NCBI RefSeq assembly: GCF_014653575.1
Contig: NZ_BNAQ01000001.1
Span: 62,001 to 126,000 of the forward strand
DNA: 64,000 nt
Origin: Sphingomonas glacialis
Lineage (GTDB): Bacteria > Pseudomonadota > Alphaproteobacteria > Sphingomonadales > Sphingomonadaceae
Reading direction: 5' to 3'
Shown one piece after another: positions 1-11,362 of this stretch; position 1 is the first letter of the stretch, and the number at the start of each line of letters is the position of its first letter. The notes under the pieces were generated by a model, which was given only the letters and a program-made list of their open reading frames with translations, was not told the DNA's origin and did not search any database. Position numbers and translations under genes: made by a program.

Positions 1-158
1 GCTGACGCCCGCACCATGCGAGACGCCCCTCCGGCTATCTTCAGTAAATTGGCGTCTTCAATAGCAACCGGGGCGGAAATCGTGCGCTCTCCACCCCGAT
101 CGGTGTGCCATAGCGAAATCGCTGCGGAAGGCAAGCCTCCCGCGCCGGTTCGTGGGTC

Positions 159-530
159 TTAGTTGAACGCGCCGCCAAGCACAGCGCCGATCAGGCCGCC
201 GCTGAGTGCGACGAGGACGGCGTCGTTCCCCGAGCGCACCCAGTGATAGCCGCGCGGCGGGGCGTAGAGGCGACGGCCGCGATACTGGCGCCAATCGCGG
301 ATCTCCTGATAATTGTTGGCATAGCGGCGATCGAAGCGCTGGCCGCGCGCCCAGCGACGAGCTTGCTGCGGCCGGACGACGCGACGCTCTGTAACGACGG
401 TGCGGCCATTGGGCTGCTGACGGATCACTGTGGTGCGGCGCTCGTCGCGCTGCTGGGCCGATGCGCCGGTTGCGGCAAGCGGGCTCAGAATCGACGATGC
501 AGCGAGGGCTGCGAGAATGAACTTGTTCAT
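159..530 (-). CDS. RcnB-like small secreted protein
   Basis: This 123-residue protein has a classical signal peptide (residues about 1-25, cleavage near ATGASAQQ). A strongly basic Arg-rich middle follows, and then the pattern RRLYAPPRGYHWVRSGNDAVLVA, which is typical of the RcnB family. The tail is hydrophobic and Gly-rich (ALSGGLIGAVLGG). RcnB of enterobacteria is a periplasmic protein linked to nickel/cobalt homeostasis, but most alphaproteobacterial members have no tested function. The start is fixed by an AAGGAG ribosome site (positions 534-539) just upstream. It is transcribed away from fabD, with a 216-bp divergent spacer between them. The family call is firm; a metal role is inference. 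Confidence 0.8.
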   Translation of the reverse strand: MNKFILAALAASSILSPLAATGASAQQRDERRTTVIRQQPNGRTVVTERRVVRPQQARRWARGQRFDRRYANNYQEIRDWRQYRGRRLYAPPRGYHWVRSGNDAVLVALSGGLIGAVLGGAFN

Positions 531-746
531 GATGAACTCCTTGTTTCGGACGGCGCCTTAACTCCCGGCGTCGAACCCAATCTAGGAAGCGTTTGTCGCG
601 CATCCGTGACGACCAGAACCCGAAATGGTCGCAAAGTGTCCCGGCCGGAACGGTCCCGTTCAGCTTGGGTGCTGCCGTGGATGTTGCCCGCCCGGTTCTT
701 GACGCGGGTTTGGCCGAGCGCCTAACCGCCCGGGCAAAGGAGTATC

Positions 747-1709
747 ATGATGCGTGCGTTTATCTTTCCGGGGCAAGGCAGTCAGTCGGTCGGCATGGGC
801 AAGGCACTCGCCGAAGCCAGTGCGGTTGCACGCGCGGTGTTCCAGGAAGTCGACGATGCGCTCGGTCAGCATCTTTTTCGGCTGATGTCGGATGGTCCTA
901 AGGAACAGCTCGAGCTGACCGAGAATGCGCAACCGGCGATCATGGCCAACGCGATCGCGACGCTGCGCGTGCTAGAACAAGAGGGCGGCGTCCGCCTTGC
1001 CGACAAGGCCGATTACGTCGCGGGCCATTCGCTCGGGGAATATACCGCGTTGTGCGCGGCCGGCGCCATCGATCTGGCGACGACCGCGCGGCTGCTCAAG
1101 CTGCGCGGCCAGGCGATGCAAGCGGCCGTGCCAGTCGGCGTTGGCGCGATGGCGGCATTGCTCGGCGCGGATCTCGCCAAGGCGCGCGCGATTGCCGAGG
1201 CCGCCGCCGCGGGCCCTACGCTGGAAGGCCGAGACTCATGGGTCTGCACGATCGCCAATGACAACGATGTGTCGCAGGTGGTGATCTCGGGCCACCGCGG
1301 CGCGATCGAACGCGCGGTCGCGCTCGCTAAGGAGATGGGAGCCAAGCGCGCGGTTCTGCTGCAGGTCTCGGCGCCGTTCCACTCCCCGCTGATGCAGGCC
1401 GCCGCCGATGCGATGGAAAAGGCTCTGGCGGAAGCCCGGATCGATGCTCCACTGGTGCCGCTGTTCGCCAATGTGACGGCGACGCCGGTCGGCGACCCCG
1501 ACACGATCCGCCGCCTGTTGGTCGAGCAAGTGACGGGCATGGTGCGCTGGCGCGAATCCGTGCTGGCGCTGCAGGCAGCAGGGGTCGAGCGCTTCGTCGA
1601 ATTCGGCGCGAAGGTACTGACGCCGATGGTCAATCGGATCGCGGGCGATGTCGAGGCGGTCAGCGTGGTGACGATGGACGATGTCGAGGCTTTGATTAAG
1701 GTCCTTTAG
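747..1709 (+). CDS. fabD: Malonyl-CoA:ACP transacylase FabD
   Basis: FabD transfers malonate from coenzyme A to acyl carrier protein to supply elongation units for type II fatty-acid synthesis in the cytoplasm. The 320-residue length is normal. It begins with the conserved FPGQGSQSVGMGK and carries the nucleophile elbow GHSLGEY (catalytic Ser) near residue 93. The catalytic His lies in APFHSPLM near residue 213. An AAAGGAG ribosome site precedes the ATG; the next codon is also ATG, so the start may lie one codon later. It is the first gene of the fabD-fabG-acpP-fabF-mltG set, 86 bp before fabG. Confidence 0.97.
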   Translation: MMRAFIFPGQGSQSVGMGKALAEASAVARAVFQEVDDALGQHLFRLMSDGPKEQLELTENAQPAIMANAIATLRVLEQEGGVRLADKADYVAGHSLGEYTALCAAGAIDLATTARLLKLRGQAMQAAVPVGVGAMAALLGADLAKARAIAEAAAAGPTLEGRDSWVCTIANDNDVSQVVISGHRGAIERAVALAKEMGAKRAVLLQVSAPFHSPLMQAAADAMEKALAEARIDAPLVPLFANVTATPVGDPDTIRRLLVEQVTGMVRWRESVLALQAAGVERFVEFGAKVLTPMVNRIAGDVEAVSVVTMDDVEALIKVL

Positions 1710-1795
1710 GAAGAGACGAAACGGTGAAAGAGGAGTGCGACGGATCGTCAACGATCCCCACTTCTCCGCGTGAATCAAATCTGGTGGAGAGTAGA

Positions 1796-2536
1796 ATGTT
1801 CGACCTAACAGGCATGACCGCGCTCGTGACCGGGGCCTCCGGCGGGATCGGCTCGGCGATCGCTCAGGCGCTGGCGGCGCAGGGTGCGCGGCTTGCGGTT
1901 TCGGGCTCCAACGTCGCCAAGCTCGAGGCGTTTCGCGACAGCCTCGGCGGCGAGCATGTCGCGCTGCCGTGCGATCTGTCGGATGGTGCCGCGGTCGATG
2001 CGCTCGTGCCCGCCGCGGTCGAGGCGCTGGGCGGCAAGCTCGACATCCTCGTCAACAATGGCGGCATCACGCGCGACAATCTCGTCATGCGGATGAAGGA
2101 CGACGAGTGGGATCAAGTGATCCGCGTCAATCTCGAGGCCGCCTTCCGCCTCGCGCGCGCGGCGGCGCGGCCGATGATGAAGGCGCGCTTCGGGCGAATC
2201 GTGTCGATCACCTCAGTCGTCGGGACGACCGGAAATCCGGGCCAGGCGAACTACGCCGCGTCAAAGGGCGCGCTCACCGCAATGTCGAAGGCGCTCGCGC
2301 AGGAACTCGCCAGCCGCGGCATCACCGTCAACTGCGTCGCACCCGGTTTCATCGCCTCCCCGATGACCGAAACGCTGCCCGATGCTCAGAAAGATGCGCT
2401 CAACGCCCGCATTCCCATGGGAAAAATGGGCGCGGGGGCAGACATCGGCGCGGCAGTGGTCTATCTCTCGAGCCGCGAGGCGGGCTATGTCACCGGACAG
2501 ACGCTGCACGTCAACGGCGGCATGGCCATGATCTAA
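1796..2536 (+). CDS. fabG: 3-oxoacyl-ACP reductase FabG
   Basis: FabG is the NADPH-dependent reductase of the beta-ketoacyl-ACP step in fatty-acid synthesis. The 246-residue short-chain dehydrogenase shows the cofactor motif [12 protein letters not shown] near the N-terminus, then [10 protein letters not shown], catalytic Ser in SITSVVG, and the YAASKGA active-site Tyr/Lys. The C-terminus [17 protein letters not shown] is typical. I chose the ATG at 1796 because [13 protein letters not shown] is the usual FabG start and GGTGGAGA precedes it. An in-frame upstream start would add 24 residues that do not resemble the family. Confidence 0.97.
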   Translation: MFDLTGMTALVTGASGGIGSAIAQALAAQGARLAVSGSNVAKLEAFRDSLGGEHVALPCDLSDGAAVDALVPAAVEALGGKLDILVNNGGITRDNLVMRMKDDEWDQVIRVNLEAAFRLARAAARPMMKARFGRIVSITSVVGTTGNPGQANYAASKGALTAMSKALAQELASRGITVNCVAPGFIASPMTETLPDAQKDALNARIPMGKMGAGADIGAAVVYLSSREAGYVTGQTLHVNGGMAMI

Positions 2537-2630
2537 AGGGGATCTGAGTGTCCCTACTTGCAAGCCTCGGACGCGCGTTCTACGTGCGTTCAGGAATTCC
2601 AACACCCCCATCGATAGAGGGACGATACAC

Positions 2631-2867
2631 ATGAGCGAGACCGCAGACCGCGTTAAGAAAATCGTCGTCGAGCATCTCGGCGTTGAAGCCGACAAGGTGA
2701 CCGAAGACGCGAGCTTCATCGACGATCTGGGCGCGGACAGCCTCGACATCGTCGAGCTCGTCATGGCCTTCGAAGAAGAATTCGAAGTCGAGATCCCCGA
2801 CGATGCCGCCGAGAAGATCACGACCGTCAAGGACGCGATCACCTTCATCGACGAGCACAAGAGCTGA
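2631..2867 (+). CDS. acpP: Acyl carrier protein AcpP
   Basis: AcpP carries growing acyl chains on a phosphopantetheine arm. The 78-residue, very acidic protein has the modification motif [12 protein letters not shown] (Ser near residue 37), the family's usual length, and the expected four-helix pattern. It lies 94 bp after fabG, enough room for its own promoter, which is common for this highly expressed gene. A long G/C-rich hairpin lies between it and fabF. Confidence 0.98.
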   Translation: MSETADRVKKIVVEHLGVEADKVTEDASFIDDLGADSLDIVELVMAFEEEFEVEIPDDAAEKITTVKDAITFIDEHKS

Positions 2868-2905
2868 GCCTAGCGCTTTTAGCGCGGCCGCACGGCTGAT
2901 GTACA

Positions 2906-2954
2906 GGAACGGCTCCCCGTCCCAGGGCAATGACCGGGGGTGGGGGGCCGTTCC
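2906..2954 (+). terminator. Hairpin between acpP and fabF (attenuator or terminator candidate)
   Basis: The arms GGAACGGC (2906-2913) and GCCGTTCC (2947-2954) are perfectly complementary, and C-rich and G-rich inner runs can extend the stem. No T run follows, so classical intrinsic termination is doubtful. The position just after acpP suits partial termination or 3'-end protection that would lift AcpP above FabF. Function is inferred from position only. Confidence 0.5.
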
Positions 2955-2984
2955 CATTTACGAAGATCAAGAATTTACACGGAG

Positions 2985-4250
2985 ATGGCCATGCGGCGTG
3001 TTGTCGTAACCGGACTGGGGCTCGTGACGCCGCTCGGCGCCGATGTCGAAACCGCCTGGGCGAATATTCTCGCGGCGAAATCGGGCGCGGGGACGATCAC
3101 GCGCTTCGACGCGACCGATTATGCCTGCACGATCGCGTGCGAGGTCAAGCCCGCCGACCATCCCTATGGCTTCGACCCCAACAAGCGCGTCGACCACAAG
3201 GTCCAGCGCCAGGTCGATCCGTTCATCATCTACGGCATCGATGCCGCCGGCCAGGCGCTCGAGGATGCCGGACTACTCGACATGACGCTCGAGCAGAAAT
3301 ATCGCGCCGGCTGCTCGATCGGCGCCGGCATCGGCGGCCTGCCGGGAATCGCCAGCGAATCGATCGTGTTGCACGAAAAGGGCCCGCGCCGCGTCAGCCC
3401 GCACTTCGTCCATGGTCGCCTCATCAACCTCATCACCGGCCAGGTGCAGATCAAATACGGCCTGATGGGCCCCAACCACGCCGTCGTCACCGCTTGCTCG
3501 ACCGGCGCGCATTCGATCGGCGACGCCGCGCGGATGATCGCGATGGACGATGCCGACGTGATGCTGGCAGGCGGCGCCGAGGGTGCGATCTGCCCCTTGG
3601 GCATCGCCGGCTTCTCGCAGGCACGCGCGCTGTCGACCAATTTCAACGCAACCCCCGAAAAGGGCAGCCGCCCGTACGACAAGGATCGCGACGGCTTCGT
3701 GATGGGCGAGGGCGCAGGCGTCGTCTGCCTCGAGGAATATGAGCATGCCAAGGCACGCGGCGCGAAGATCTATGCCGAGGTGATCGGCTATGGCCTGTCG
3801 GGTGACGCCTATCACGTCACCGCGCCGCATCCCGAGGGCTCGGGCGCGTTCCGGTCGATGGAAATGGCGATGCGCAAGTCGGGTCTCGAGCTCTCGGACA
3901 TCGATTACATCAACGCGCACGGCACCTCGACCCCGCTCGGCGACGAGCTCGAGCTGAACGCGGTGCGCCGCCTGTTCGGCGACAATATCAAGACGATGTC
4001 GATGAGCTCGACCAAGTCGGCGATCGGGCATCTGCTCGGCGGCGCGGGCGCAGTCGAGAGCATCTTCTGCATCCTCGCGATGCGCGACCAGATCGTCCCG
4101 CCGACGCTCAACCTCGACAATCCGAGCGACAATTGCATCGGCGTCGACCTCGTGCCGCATGTCGCCAAGAAGCGTTCGGTCAAGGCGGTGCTCAACAATT
4201 CGTTCGGCTTCGGCGGGACGAATGCGAGCCTCGTCCTGCGCGCGATGTGA
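2985..4250 (+). CDS. fabF: 3-oxoacyl-ACP synthase II FabF
   Basis: FabF condenses malonyl-ACP with acyl-ACP in the elongation cycle. The thiolase-fold protein has catalytic Cys in TACSTGAHSIGDA, and His residues in NAHGTSTPLGDELE and KSAIGHLLGGAGAVE, forming the Cys-His-His triad. The C-terminal FGFGGTNASLVL is canonical. Two ATG codons (2985 and 2991) are possible starts; GGAG lies immediately upstream of 2985, which places the ribosome site better for 2991 (MRRVVVTGLG). An open reading frame extends to 2940, but it crosses the hairpin and is not family-like. Length is about 420 residues. Confidence 0.97.
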   Translation: MAMRRVVVTGLGLVTPLGADVETAWANILAAKSGAGTITRFDATDYACTIACEVKPADHPYGFDPNKRVDHKVQRQVDPFIIYGIDAAGQALEDAGLLDMTLEQKYRAGCSIGAGIGGLPGIASESIVLHEKGPRRVSPHFVHGRLINLITGQVQIKYGLMGPNHAVVTACSTGAHSIGDAARMIAMDDADVMLAGGAEGAICPLGIAGFSQARALSTNFNATPEKGSRPYDKDRDGFVMGEGAGVVCLEEYEHAKARGAKIYAEVIGYGLSGDAYHVTAPHPEGSGAFRSMEMAMRKSGLELSDIDYINAHGTSTPLGDELELNAVRRLFGDNIKTMSMSSTKSAIGHLLGGAGAVESIFCILAMRDQIVPPTLNLDNPSDNCIGVDLVPHVAKKRSVKAVLNNSFGFGGTNASLVLRAM

Positions 4251-4325
4251 CGGCGCGCCGTGCGTCCGCCCAAACGCGGCGCGCGGCGGCCGGCGCGCGG
4301 TTCAACCCGAAGCAAGGATAGCGCC

Positions 4326-5291
4326 ATGCGCAAGGTCGGGTGCCTGGGACTGCTGATTGGCCTGGCGGCGGTCGCCGCGTTGCTGATCGTCGTGCAGATG
4401 TGGGGCGGCCGCGGGCCGCTCGCGCGTCCGATCAGCGTACAGATCGCGCCGGGCAGCAGTCTGGCAGCGGCCTCGGTCGAGCTCGAGAAATCGGGCGCGA
4501 TCGCGTCGGCGAGCCGCTTCCGCATGTTCGCTAAGGTCTTCGGGGCGGACTCGCCGATCAAGGCGGGCGAATATCGCATTCCCGCGCATCTCAGCCAGGC
4601 CGATATCCTCAAGGTGTTGCAGGGCACCAAAACGATCCAGCGTTTCGTGACGATCCCGGAAGGGTGGCCCGCGGTGATGGTCAAGGACGCCCTCGACCGC
4701 GCGACCGAGCTAAAAGGCAGCGTCGAGGTGCCGCCCGAGGGCAGCGTGCTGCCCGACAGCTATGCCTTCCAGCGCGGCGACGAGCGCAGCTTCATCCTCA
4801 AACGGATGCAGAACGTGCGCAAACGCTACCTCGCCGCCGCCTGGGCGAAGCGCGCGCCGGGGCTAGCCGTGACGACGCCCGAGCAAGCGTTGATCCTCGC
4901 CTCGATCGTCGAGAAGGAAACCGGCAAGCCAAGCGAGCGTGCGATGGTTGCGGCGGTCTATTCGAACCGGTTGAAGCGCGGGATGATGCTGCAGGCTGAC
5001 CCGACGATCATCTATCCGATCACCAAGGGGCGTCCGCTCGGGCGCAAGATCCTGCTGTCCGAGGTGCATGCGGTCAACGCGTACAACACCTATGCGATGG
5101 TCGGGCTGCCGGTCGGGCCGATCTGCAACCCCGGGCGCGCGTCGATCGACGCCGTGCTCAACCCCGCCAAGTCGAACGCGCTGTATTTCGTGGCGGACGG
5201 GTCAGGCGGGCATGTGTTTGCCGACACGCTCGAACAGCATAACGCCAATGTCGTGAAGTGGCGCGCGTATCGCGCGGCGCACGGGATCTAG
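4326..5291 (+). CDS. mltG: Endolytic murein transglycosylase MltG
   Basis: MltG cleaves nascent peptidoglycan glycan strands and helps terminate chain elongation at the inner membrane. The 321-residue protein has one N-terminal membrane helix (GCLGLLIGLAAVAALLIVV). A YceG domain follows with the catalytic Glu in ILASIVEKETGKPSE. The other conserved blocks are YSNRLKRGMMLQADPTIIY, LPVGPICNPGRASIDAVLNP and a final FADTLEQHNANV. AAGGATA precedes the ATG at 4326, and the upstream extension is non-homologous Arg-rich sequence. Placement after fabF is standard in proteobacteria. Confidence 0.95.
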   Translation: MRKVGCLGLLIGLAAVAALLIVVQMWGGRGPLARPISVQIAPGSSLAAASVELEKSGAIASASRFRMFAKVFGADSPIKAGEYRIPAHLSQADILKVLQGTKTIQRFVTIPEGWPAVMVKDALDRATELKGSVEVPPEGSVLPDSYAFQRGDERSFILKRMQNVRKRYLAAAWAKRAPGLAVTTPEQALILASIVEKETGKPSERAMVAAVYSNRLKRGMMLQADPTIIYPITKGRPLGRKILLSEVHAVNAYNTYAMVGLPVGPICNPGRASIDAVLNPAKSNALYFVADGSGGHVFADTLEQHNANVVKWRAYRAAHGI

Positions 5292-5340
5292 CGGGGGGCG
5301 GCGCGAGCCTGTCGACGATCGCCCTCTGACCAATCAGAGC

Positions 5341-5435
5341 GTCACCCCGGCCGTGTGCCGGGGTCTACCGGGCCGCACATCCTGCACGCGCAGATCGCGC
5401 ATCTCGGTGGACCCCGGCACGAGGCCGGGGGTGAC
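5341..5435. repeat. Dispersed palindromic repeat, family A (copy A1)
   Basis: This 95-bp imperfect palindrome begins GTCACCCCGGCC and ends GGCCGGGGGTGAC. Each half contains its own small hairpin (CCCCGG...CCGGGG). It sits between the convergent ends of mltG and eda. The same terminal pattern recurs at 29897, 44193, 45053, 59475 and 63762. Confidence 0.85.
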
Positions 5436-5444
5436 GGGGAGGTC

Positions 5445-6056
5445 TTACCCGCGCAACCCGCTCGCAGCCCGCGCGATCGCCTCGACTTCTTCCATCGTCG
5501 CGCCCTTGGGCGTCACCCAGCTGCCGCCGACGCACAGCACCGGCTTGAAGCTCAGCCACTCGGGCGCGCTTGCTTCGGTTATGCCGCCGGTCGGGCAAAA
5601 GCTGCACTGGTAGAAGGGCGCGGCCAGCGCCTTGAGTGCCTTCAACCCGCCATTCGCCTCAGCCGGGAAGAACTTGAAGTTGGTGAGGCCGAGGTCGAGC
5701 CCGGTCATGATGTCGGCGGCGTTGGCGATGCCGGGCAGGAACGGCACGCCGCTCGCGATGATCGGCTTGGCGAGGCGCTCGGTCAGGCCGGGCGAGACGA
5801 TGAACTCGGCCCCGGCATCGACCGCCTGCTTGAACTGATCGGGATTGACGACGGTGCCCGCACCGACGATCGCGCCGGGCACCTTCTTCATCTCGGCGAT
5901 CGCCTCGAGCGCGGCGGGGGTGCGCAGCGTGACTTCGAGCACCTTCAGGCCGCCAGCGACGAGCGCCTCGGCAAGCGGGCGCGCGGTCGCGGCATCGTCG
6001 ATCACCAGCACGGGGATGACGGCGCTGGTGCGCATGATGTCGGTGATGGTCGTCAT
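5445..6056 (-). CDS. eda: KDPG aldolase Eda
   Basis: Eda splits 2-keto-3-deoxy-6-phosphogluconate into pyruvate and glyceraldehyde-3-phosphate, the last step of the Entner-Doudoroff pathway. The 203-residue protein carries LEVTLRTPAALEAI (catalytic Glu region), GAGTVVNPDQ, and the Schiff-base Lys in LTNFKFFPAEANGG. The GTDPG-like C-terminal block is FCPTGGI. Its ATG overlaps the glk stop (ATGA, 6053-6056), so translation is coupled. It is the distal gene of the zwf-pgl-edd-glk-eda operon. Confidence 0.96.
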   Translation of the reverse strand: MTTITDIMRTSAVIPVLVIDDAATARPLAEALVAGGLKVLEVTLRTPAALEAIAEMKKVPGAIVGAGTVVNPDQFKQAVDAGAEFIVSPGLTERLAKPIIASGVPFLPGIANAADIMTGLDLGLTNFKFFPAEANGGLKALKALAAPFYQCSFCPTGGITEASAPEWLSFKPVLCVGGSWVTPKGATMEEVEAIARAASGLRG

Positions 6057-7021
6057 AGCGTATGCTCCTGGGCAAAGGCGGCAGCCGCGCCGAACAGGCC
6101 GGGCTGCGGATAGGTGATGAGTTTGACCGGGATCGCCGCCATCCGGCCCTGGAAGCGGCCCTTGGCGGCGAAGCGCTCGGCAAAACCCGATTTGCGGATA
6201 TGGTCCTTGAGCCGCAGCCCGAGCCCGCCCGCGATGACGACGGCGTTCGAGCCGTGTGCCAGCGCGAGATCGCCCGCGACTGCACCGAGCGCCATGCAAA
6301 AGCGATCGAGCGCGGCGACCGCAAGGCTGTCGCCCTCGTCGAGCGCCGAACTCCAGATCGCCTTGTCGTCGAGCCGCGTGATCGAACGATGCTCGATATG
6401 CGCGAGCGTCTCGTAGATCGCGACGATGCCGGGGCCCGAGACGACGCGCTCAGCCGACACACGCGTATAGGCGGTGCGCAGCCGCTTCACCATCGCATCC
6501 TCGATCGCGTCGAGCGGCGCGAAGTCGATATGCCCGCCTTCGGTTTCGAGCACGTGATAGCGCTCGGGCGTGCGCAGCACTTGCGCGACGCCGAGCCCGG
6601 TGCCGGGCCCGCAGACGGTGATCACGCCGTGCTCGGGGAAGGGTATGTCGGGACCGCACAGATGCAGGAAATCGCCATGATCGACTTGTGCGACAGCCTG
6701 GCCGACCGCGCCGAAATCGTTGATCAGCACGAAGTCGTCGACGTGGAGCCGTTCCTTGATCAGCGGCGGGCGGATGACCCAGGGGTTGTTGGTCAGCTTG
6801 ATCACGTCGCCGCTGATCGGCGAGGCAACCGCGATCGCGGCTGCACGCGGCAGCGGGCGGCCGATCTGCTGGCCGAACGCCTCCCAGGCGGTCTGGAAAC
6901 CGGCATATTCGGCGGTCTTGAGCGTGACCGGCTCGCCGAGCGTGACGACGCGGCCCGTGTCGACCTCCGCGATCGCGAAGCGCGCGTGCGTGCCGCCGAT
7001 ATCGACCGAAACGACTTCCAT
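6053..7021 (-). CDS. glk: Glucokinase Glk
   Basis: Glk phosphorylates glucose with ATP to feed glucose-6-phosphate into the pathway. The 322-residue ROK/Glk-family protein starts [19 protein letters not shown] (phosphate-binding loop). It has [22 protein letters not shown], the acidic [11 protein letters not shown] segment and VIAGGLGLR. The ATG at 7021 is preceded by GGAGGGG; the longer frame upstream is not conserved. It overlaps eda by 4 bp and follows edd with a 63-bp gap. Confidence 0.96.
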   Translation of the reverse strand: MEVVSVDIGGTHARFAIAEVDTGRVVTLGEPVTLKTAEYAGFQTAWEAFGQQIGRPLPRAAAIAVASPISGDVIKLTNNPWVIRPPLIKERLHVDDFVLINDFGAVGQAVAQVDHGDFLHLCGPDIPFPEHGVITVCGPGTGLGVAQVLRTPERYHVLETEGGHIDFAPLDAIEDAMVKRLRTAYTRVSAERVVSGPGIVAIYETLAHIEHRSITRLDDKAIWSSALDEGDSLAVAALDRFCMALGAVAGDLALAHGSNAVVIAGGLGLRLKDHIRKSGFAERFAAKGRFQGRMAAIPVKLITYPQPGLFGAAAAFAQEHTL

Positions 7022-7084
7022 TCTAATCCCCTCCAATATCTCGCATCGTGCGCGCTGCTGCGTTGGCCGCAGCGCGTGGGGCAA

Positions 7085-8905
<1,821 letters not shown>

Positions 8906-8933
8906 GACAATCTTCCCGGGGAGGGGTTGGAGA

Positions 8934-9650
8934 TCATTCGGCGGCCCAGTGAATATCCACCGGCAGCTCGGCATCGGCAAGCACGCGTCCGATCGGATAT
9001 TTCGACGACGGACCCTGCTTGATCGCGGCCTCGATCACCGACTTCTTGGCGTCGCCCGTTACCGCGATGATCAGCGCGCGCGCCGAGACGATCGCGGCGC
9101 GGCTGAGCGTGACGCGCGGGACGGGGGCTTCCTTGGGCAGCGGATCGGGCATCACGCCGAGCGCGCGGCGCTCGTTCGGGCCCGACAGCGCTTCGTCATA
9201 ATCGGGGCCGGGGAAGATCGACGCGGTATGGCCGTCGGCGCCGACGCCGAGCAGGCACAAATCGAGCGGCCAGTGCAGATCCTGCATCAGCGCATCGGCC
9301 GAGCGGCCGGCGGCTTTGTAGTCGGCGGTCGCGGTCGGGACGATCGGCATGACGCGCGCGCCCTTCGGCAGGAACGCCTTGGCGATCATCGTGACGTTCG
9401 ACAGCGGATCGCCGAGCGGCACGATGCGCTCGTCGACTGGGACGATCGTCACGCGCTTCCAGTCATGCTTGGCGGCGGCGAGCTTGGCGTAGATCGGGAT
9501 CGGCGTCTTGCCGCCCGACAGTGCGATCACCGCCGCGCCGCGCGCGTCGATCGCGCTGTCGATGATGAAGCCGATGTCGCCGGCGACGGCCGCGGCCATC
9601 TCCTCGGCGTCTTCATAGTCCCACCATTCGATTTCGTGTTCGTCGCTCAT
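8934..9650 (-). CDS. pgl: 6-phosphogluconolactonase Pgl
   Basis: Pgl hydrolyses 6-phosphogluconolactone to 6-phosphogluconate. The 238-residue NagB/RpiA-fold protein has [37 protein letters not shown], and [16 protein letters not shown] with the catalytic Asp/His. AGAGAAG precedes the ATG. It lies 28 bp before edd and is separated from zwf by a palindromic repeat of family B. Confidence 0.96.
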   Translation of the reverse strand: MSDEHEIEWWDYEDAEEMAAAVAGDIGFIIDSAIDARGAAVIALSGGKTPIPIYAKLAAAKHDWKRVTIVPVDERIVPLGDPLSNVTMIAKAFLPKGARVMPIVPTATADYKAAGRSADALMQDLHWPLDLCLLGVGADGHTASIFPGPDYDEALSGPNERRALGVMPDPLPKEAPVPRVTLSRAAIVSARALIIAVTGDAKKSVIEAAIKQGPSSKYPIGRVLADAELPVDIHWAAE

Positions 9651-9667
9651 GTCTTCTCTCTTTGCTT

Positions 9668-9813
9668 GCCCTCTCCCGCACGCGGGAGAGGCTACGGAGA
9701 CTTGGTCGCGCTTCTTCAGCGCGGCCTAGTCGCAGTCGGTGAGGGTCTTCTTTTCGATCGTTGAAGAAGAAGGCCCTCACCCAACCCTCTCCCGCAAAGG
9801 GCGGGAGAGGGCT
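9668..9813. repeat. Dispersed palindromic repeat, family B (copy B1)
   Basis: The outer arms are GCCCTCTCCCGCACGCGGGAGAGGC and a mirror CCCTCTCCCGCAAAGGGCGGGAGAGGGC, each itself a hairpin. A third internal pair is GGCCCTCAC...GTGAGGGTC. It fills the zwf-pgl gap inside an operon, so the transcript would fold here, possibly setting different mRNA stability for zwf and the distal genes. Confidence 0.85.
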
Positions 9814-9824
9814 TTAAAAACGAA

Positions 9825-11291
9825 CTACTCGTCTAGCCACGTAACCCCGTCGCGCTCGGTCAGCGCGATCGCGGCGCTCGGGCCCCAGCTGCCCGAGGCA
9901 TAGCTTTTGGGCTTTATGTCGTTCGCCACCCAGCCGGCGCGGATCGCGTCGATCCACGTCCATTGCGCCTCGACCTCGTCGCGGCGAACGAACAGCGTCT
10001 GGTCGCCCTCGATCAGATCGAGCAGCAACCGCTCATAGGCGATACGCCGGCGCGAACCTGCGAACTCGGCATCGAGGCTGAGGTTCAACGGCACTTCGCG
10101 CAAACGAATCCCGTCGCGGTCGAGCCCGGGCTCCTTTGCCATCACCAGCAGCTGGACATATTCCTCGGGCTGCAGGCGGATCACCAGCACGTTGGGCTGG
10201 AGCAGCCCGCCACGGTTCGAGAACATCGAATGCGGCACGGGCTTGAACTGGATCGCGATCTCGGAGCGCCGCGTCGGCATGCGCTTGCCGGTACGCAGGT
10301 AGAAGGGCACGCCCTGCCAGCGCCAATTGTCGACATGCGCCTTGATCGCGACGAAGGTCTCGGTCGTCGACGGCTTCTCGAGCTCGTCGATATAGCCCTT
10401 GACGATCTCGCCGCCGCTCGCGCCCGCGCCGTACTGGCCGGTCACAGTGTCGCGCGGCGCGTCCTGCGGCTCGATCGTGCGCAGCGAGCGGAAGACCTTG
10501 GCCTTTTCGTCGCGGATCGCATTGCCGTCGAAGCGGGCAGGGGGCTCCATCGCGATCAGCGCAAGCAATTGCAGCATGTGGTTGGCGACCATGTCGCGCA
10601 ACGCGCCCGCGCCGTCATAATATGCCGCGCGCTCCTCGAGCCCGACGGTCTCGGAGATCGTGATCTGGACGTTGTCGATGCCGCGCGCATTCCACACCGG
10701 CTCGAACAACGAATTGCCGAAGCGCAGCGCCAGGATGTTCTGCACCGTCTCCTTGCCGAGGTAGTGATCGATCCGGAAGGTTCGCTCTTCGGGGAAGGCG
10801 GTCGCGACGGTGTCGTTGATCTCGCGGCTCGACGCGAGGTCGTAGCCGAGCGGCTTTTCGAGCCCGATGCGGACGGTCTCGCCGGCGAGGCCCGCCGAGT
10901 CGAGCCCGCGGATCACCGCTTCGAACAGCGACGGCGCGGTCGACAGGAAGATCGCGAGACCGCCGGCGACGTCGCCGACCTTGGCGGCGAGTTCCTTGTA
11001 ATGCGCCATGTCGGTCGCATCGAGCGCCTGGTACTGGACGCGCTCGAGGAACGACTTGATCGCCTTGGCGTCCATCCGGTCCTTGGGGACAAACTTCTCG
11101 AGCGCTTCCTTGGCGAACTTGCGATAGCTCTCGTCGCTATTCTCCGAGCGCGCGGTGCCGGTGATCGTCAGCCCTTCGGGGAGGAGGCCGTCGGCGTGCA
11201 AGCCATAGAGCGAGGGCAACAACATGCGCTGCGCAAGGTCGCCGGTCGCGCCGAACAGAAGGAGTTTGCCGACGGGCGTGCGATTGGCCAT
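9825..11291 (-). CDS. zwf: Glucose-6-phosphate 1-dehydrogenase Zwf
   Basis: Zwf oxidises glucose-6-phosphate to the lactone, yielding NADPH, and is the entry to the Entner-Doudoroff route. The 488-residue protein shows FGATGDLAQRMLLPSLY (nucleotide binding), EKPLGYD, the active-site RIDHYLGKETVQN, and PFYLRTGKRM. AGGAG lies about 12 bases before the ATG. It is first in the operon; the 71-bp gap from argC leaves room for a promoter. Confidence 0.97.
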   Translation of the reverse strand: MANRTPVGKLLLFGATGDLAQRMLLPSLYGLHADGLLPEGLTITGTARSENSDESYRKFAKEALEKFVPKDRMDAKAIKSFLERVQYQALDATDMAHYKELAAKVGDVAGGLAIFLSTAPSLFEAVIRGLDSAGLAGETVRIGLEKPLGYDLASSREINDTVATAFPEERTFRIDHYLGKETVQNILALRFGNSLFEPVWNARGIDNVQITISETVGLEERAAYYDGAGALRDMVANHMLQLLALIAMEPPARFDGNAIRDEKAKVFRSLRTIEPQDAPRDTVTGQYGAGASGGEIVKGYIDELEKPSTTETFVAIKAHVDNWRWQGVPFYLRTGKRMPTRRSEIAIQFKPVPHSMFSNRGGLLQPNVLVIRLQPEEYVQLLVMAKEPGLDRDGIRLREVPLNLSLDAEFAGSRRRIAYERLLLDLIEGDQTLFVRRDEVEAQWTWIDAIRAGWVANDIKPKSYASGSWGPSAAIALTERDGVTWLDE

Positions 11292-11362
11292 GCGAAATTC
11301 GAGCTCCTGGGGAAGGCATCACCTAGGGAACGCCGGACGTCCCGCCAAGCTGAAACCTTGCG

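Noticed and set aside
1-158. Possible gene at the left edge
   Set aside because: Only short or Arg-rich frames are visible; nothing beyond the 3' side of the RcnB-like gene can be supported.
11326-11343. Imperfect palindrome GGGAACGCCGGACGTCCC upstream of zwf as an operator
   Set aside because: Only outer and inner four-base pairs match; too weak to call without comparison to relatives.
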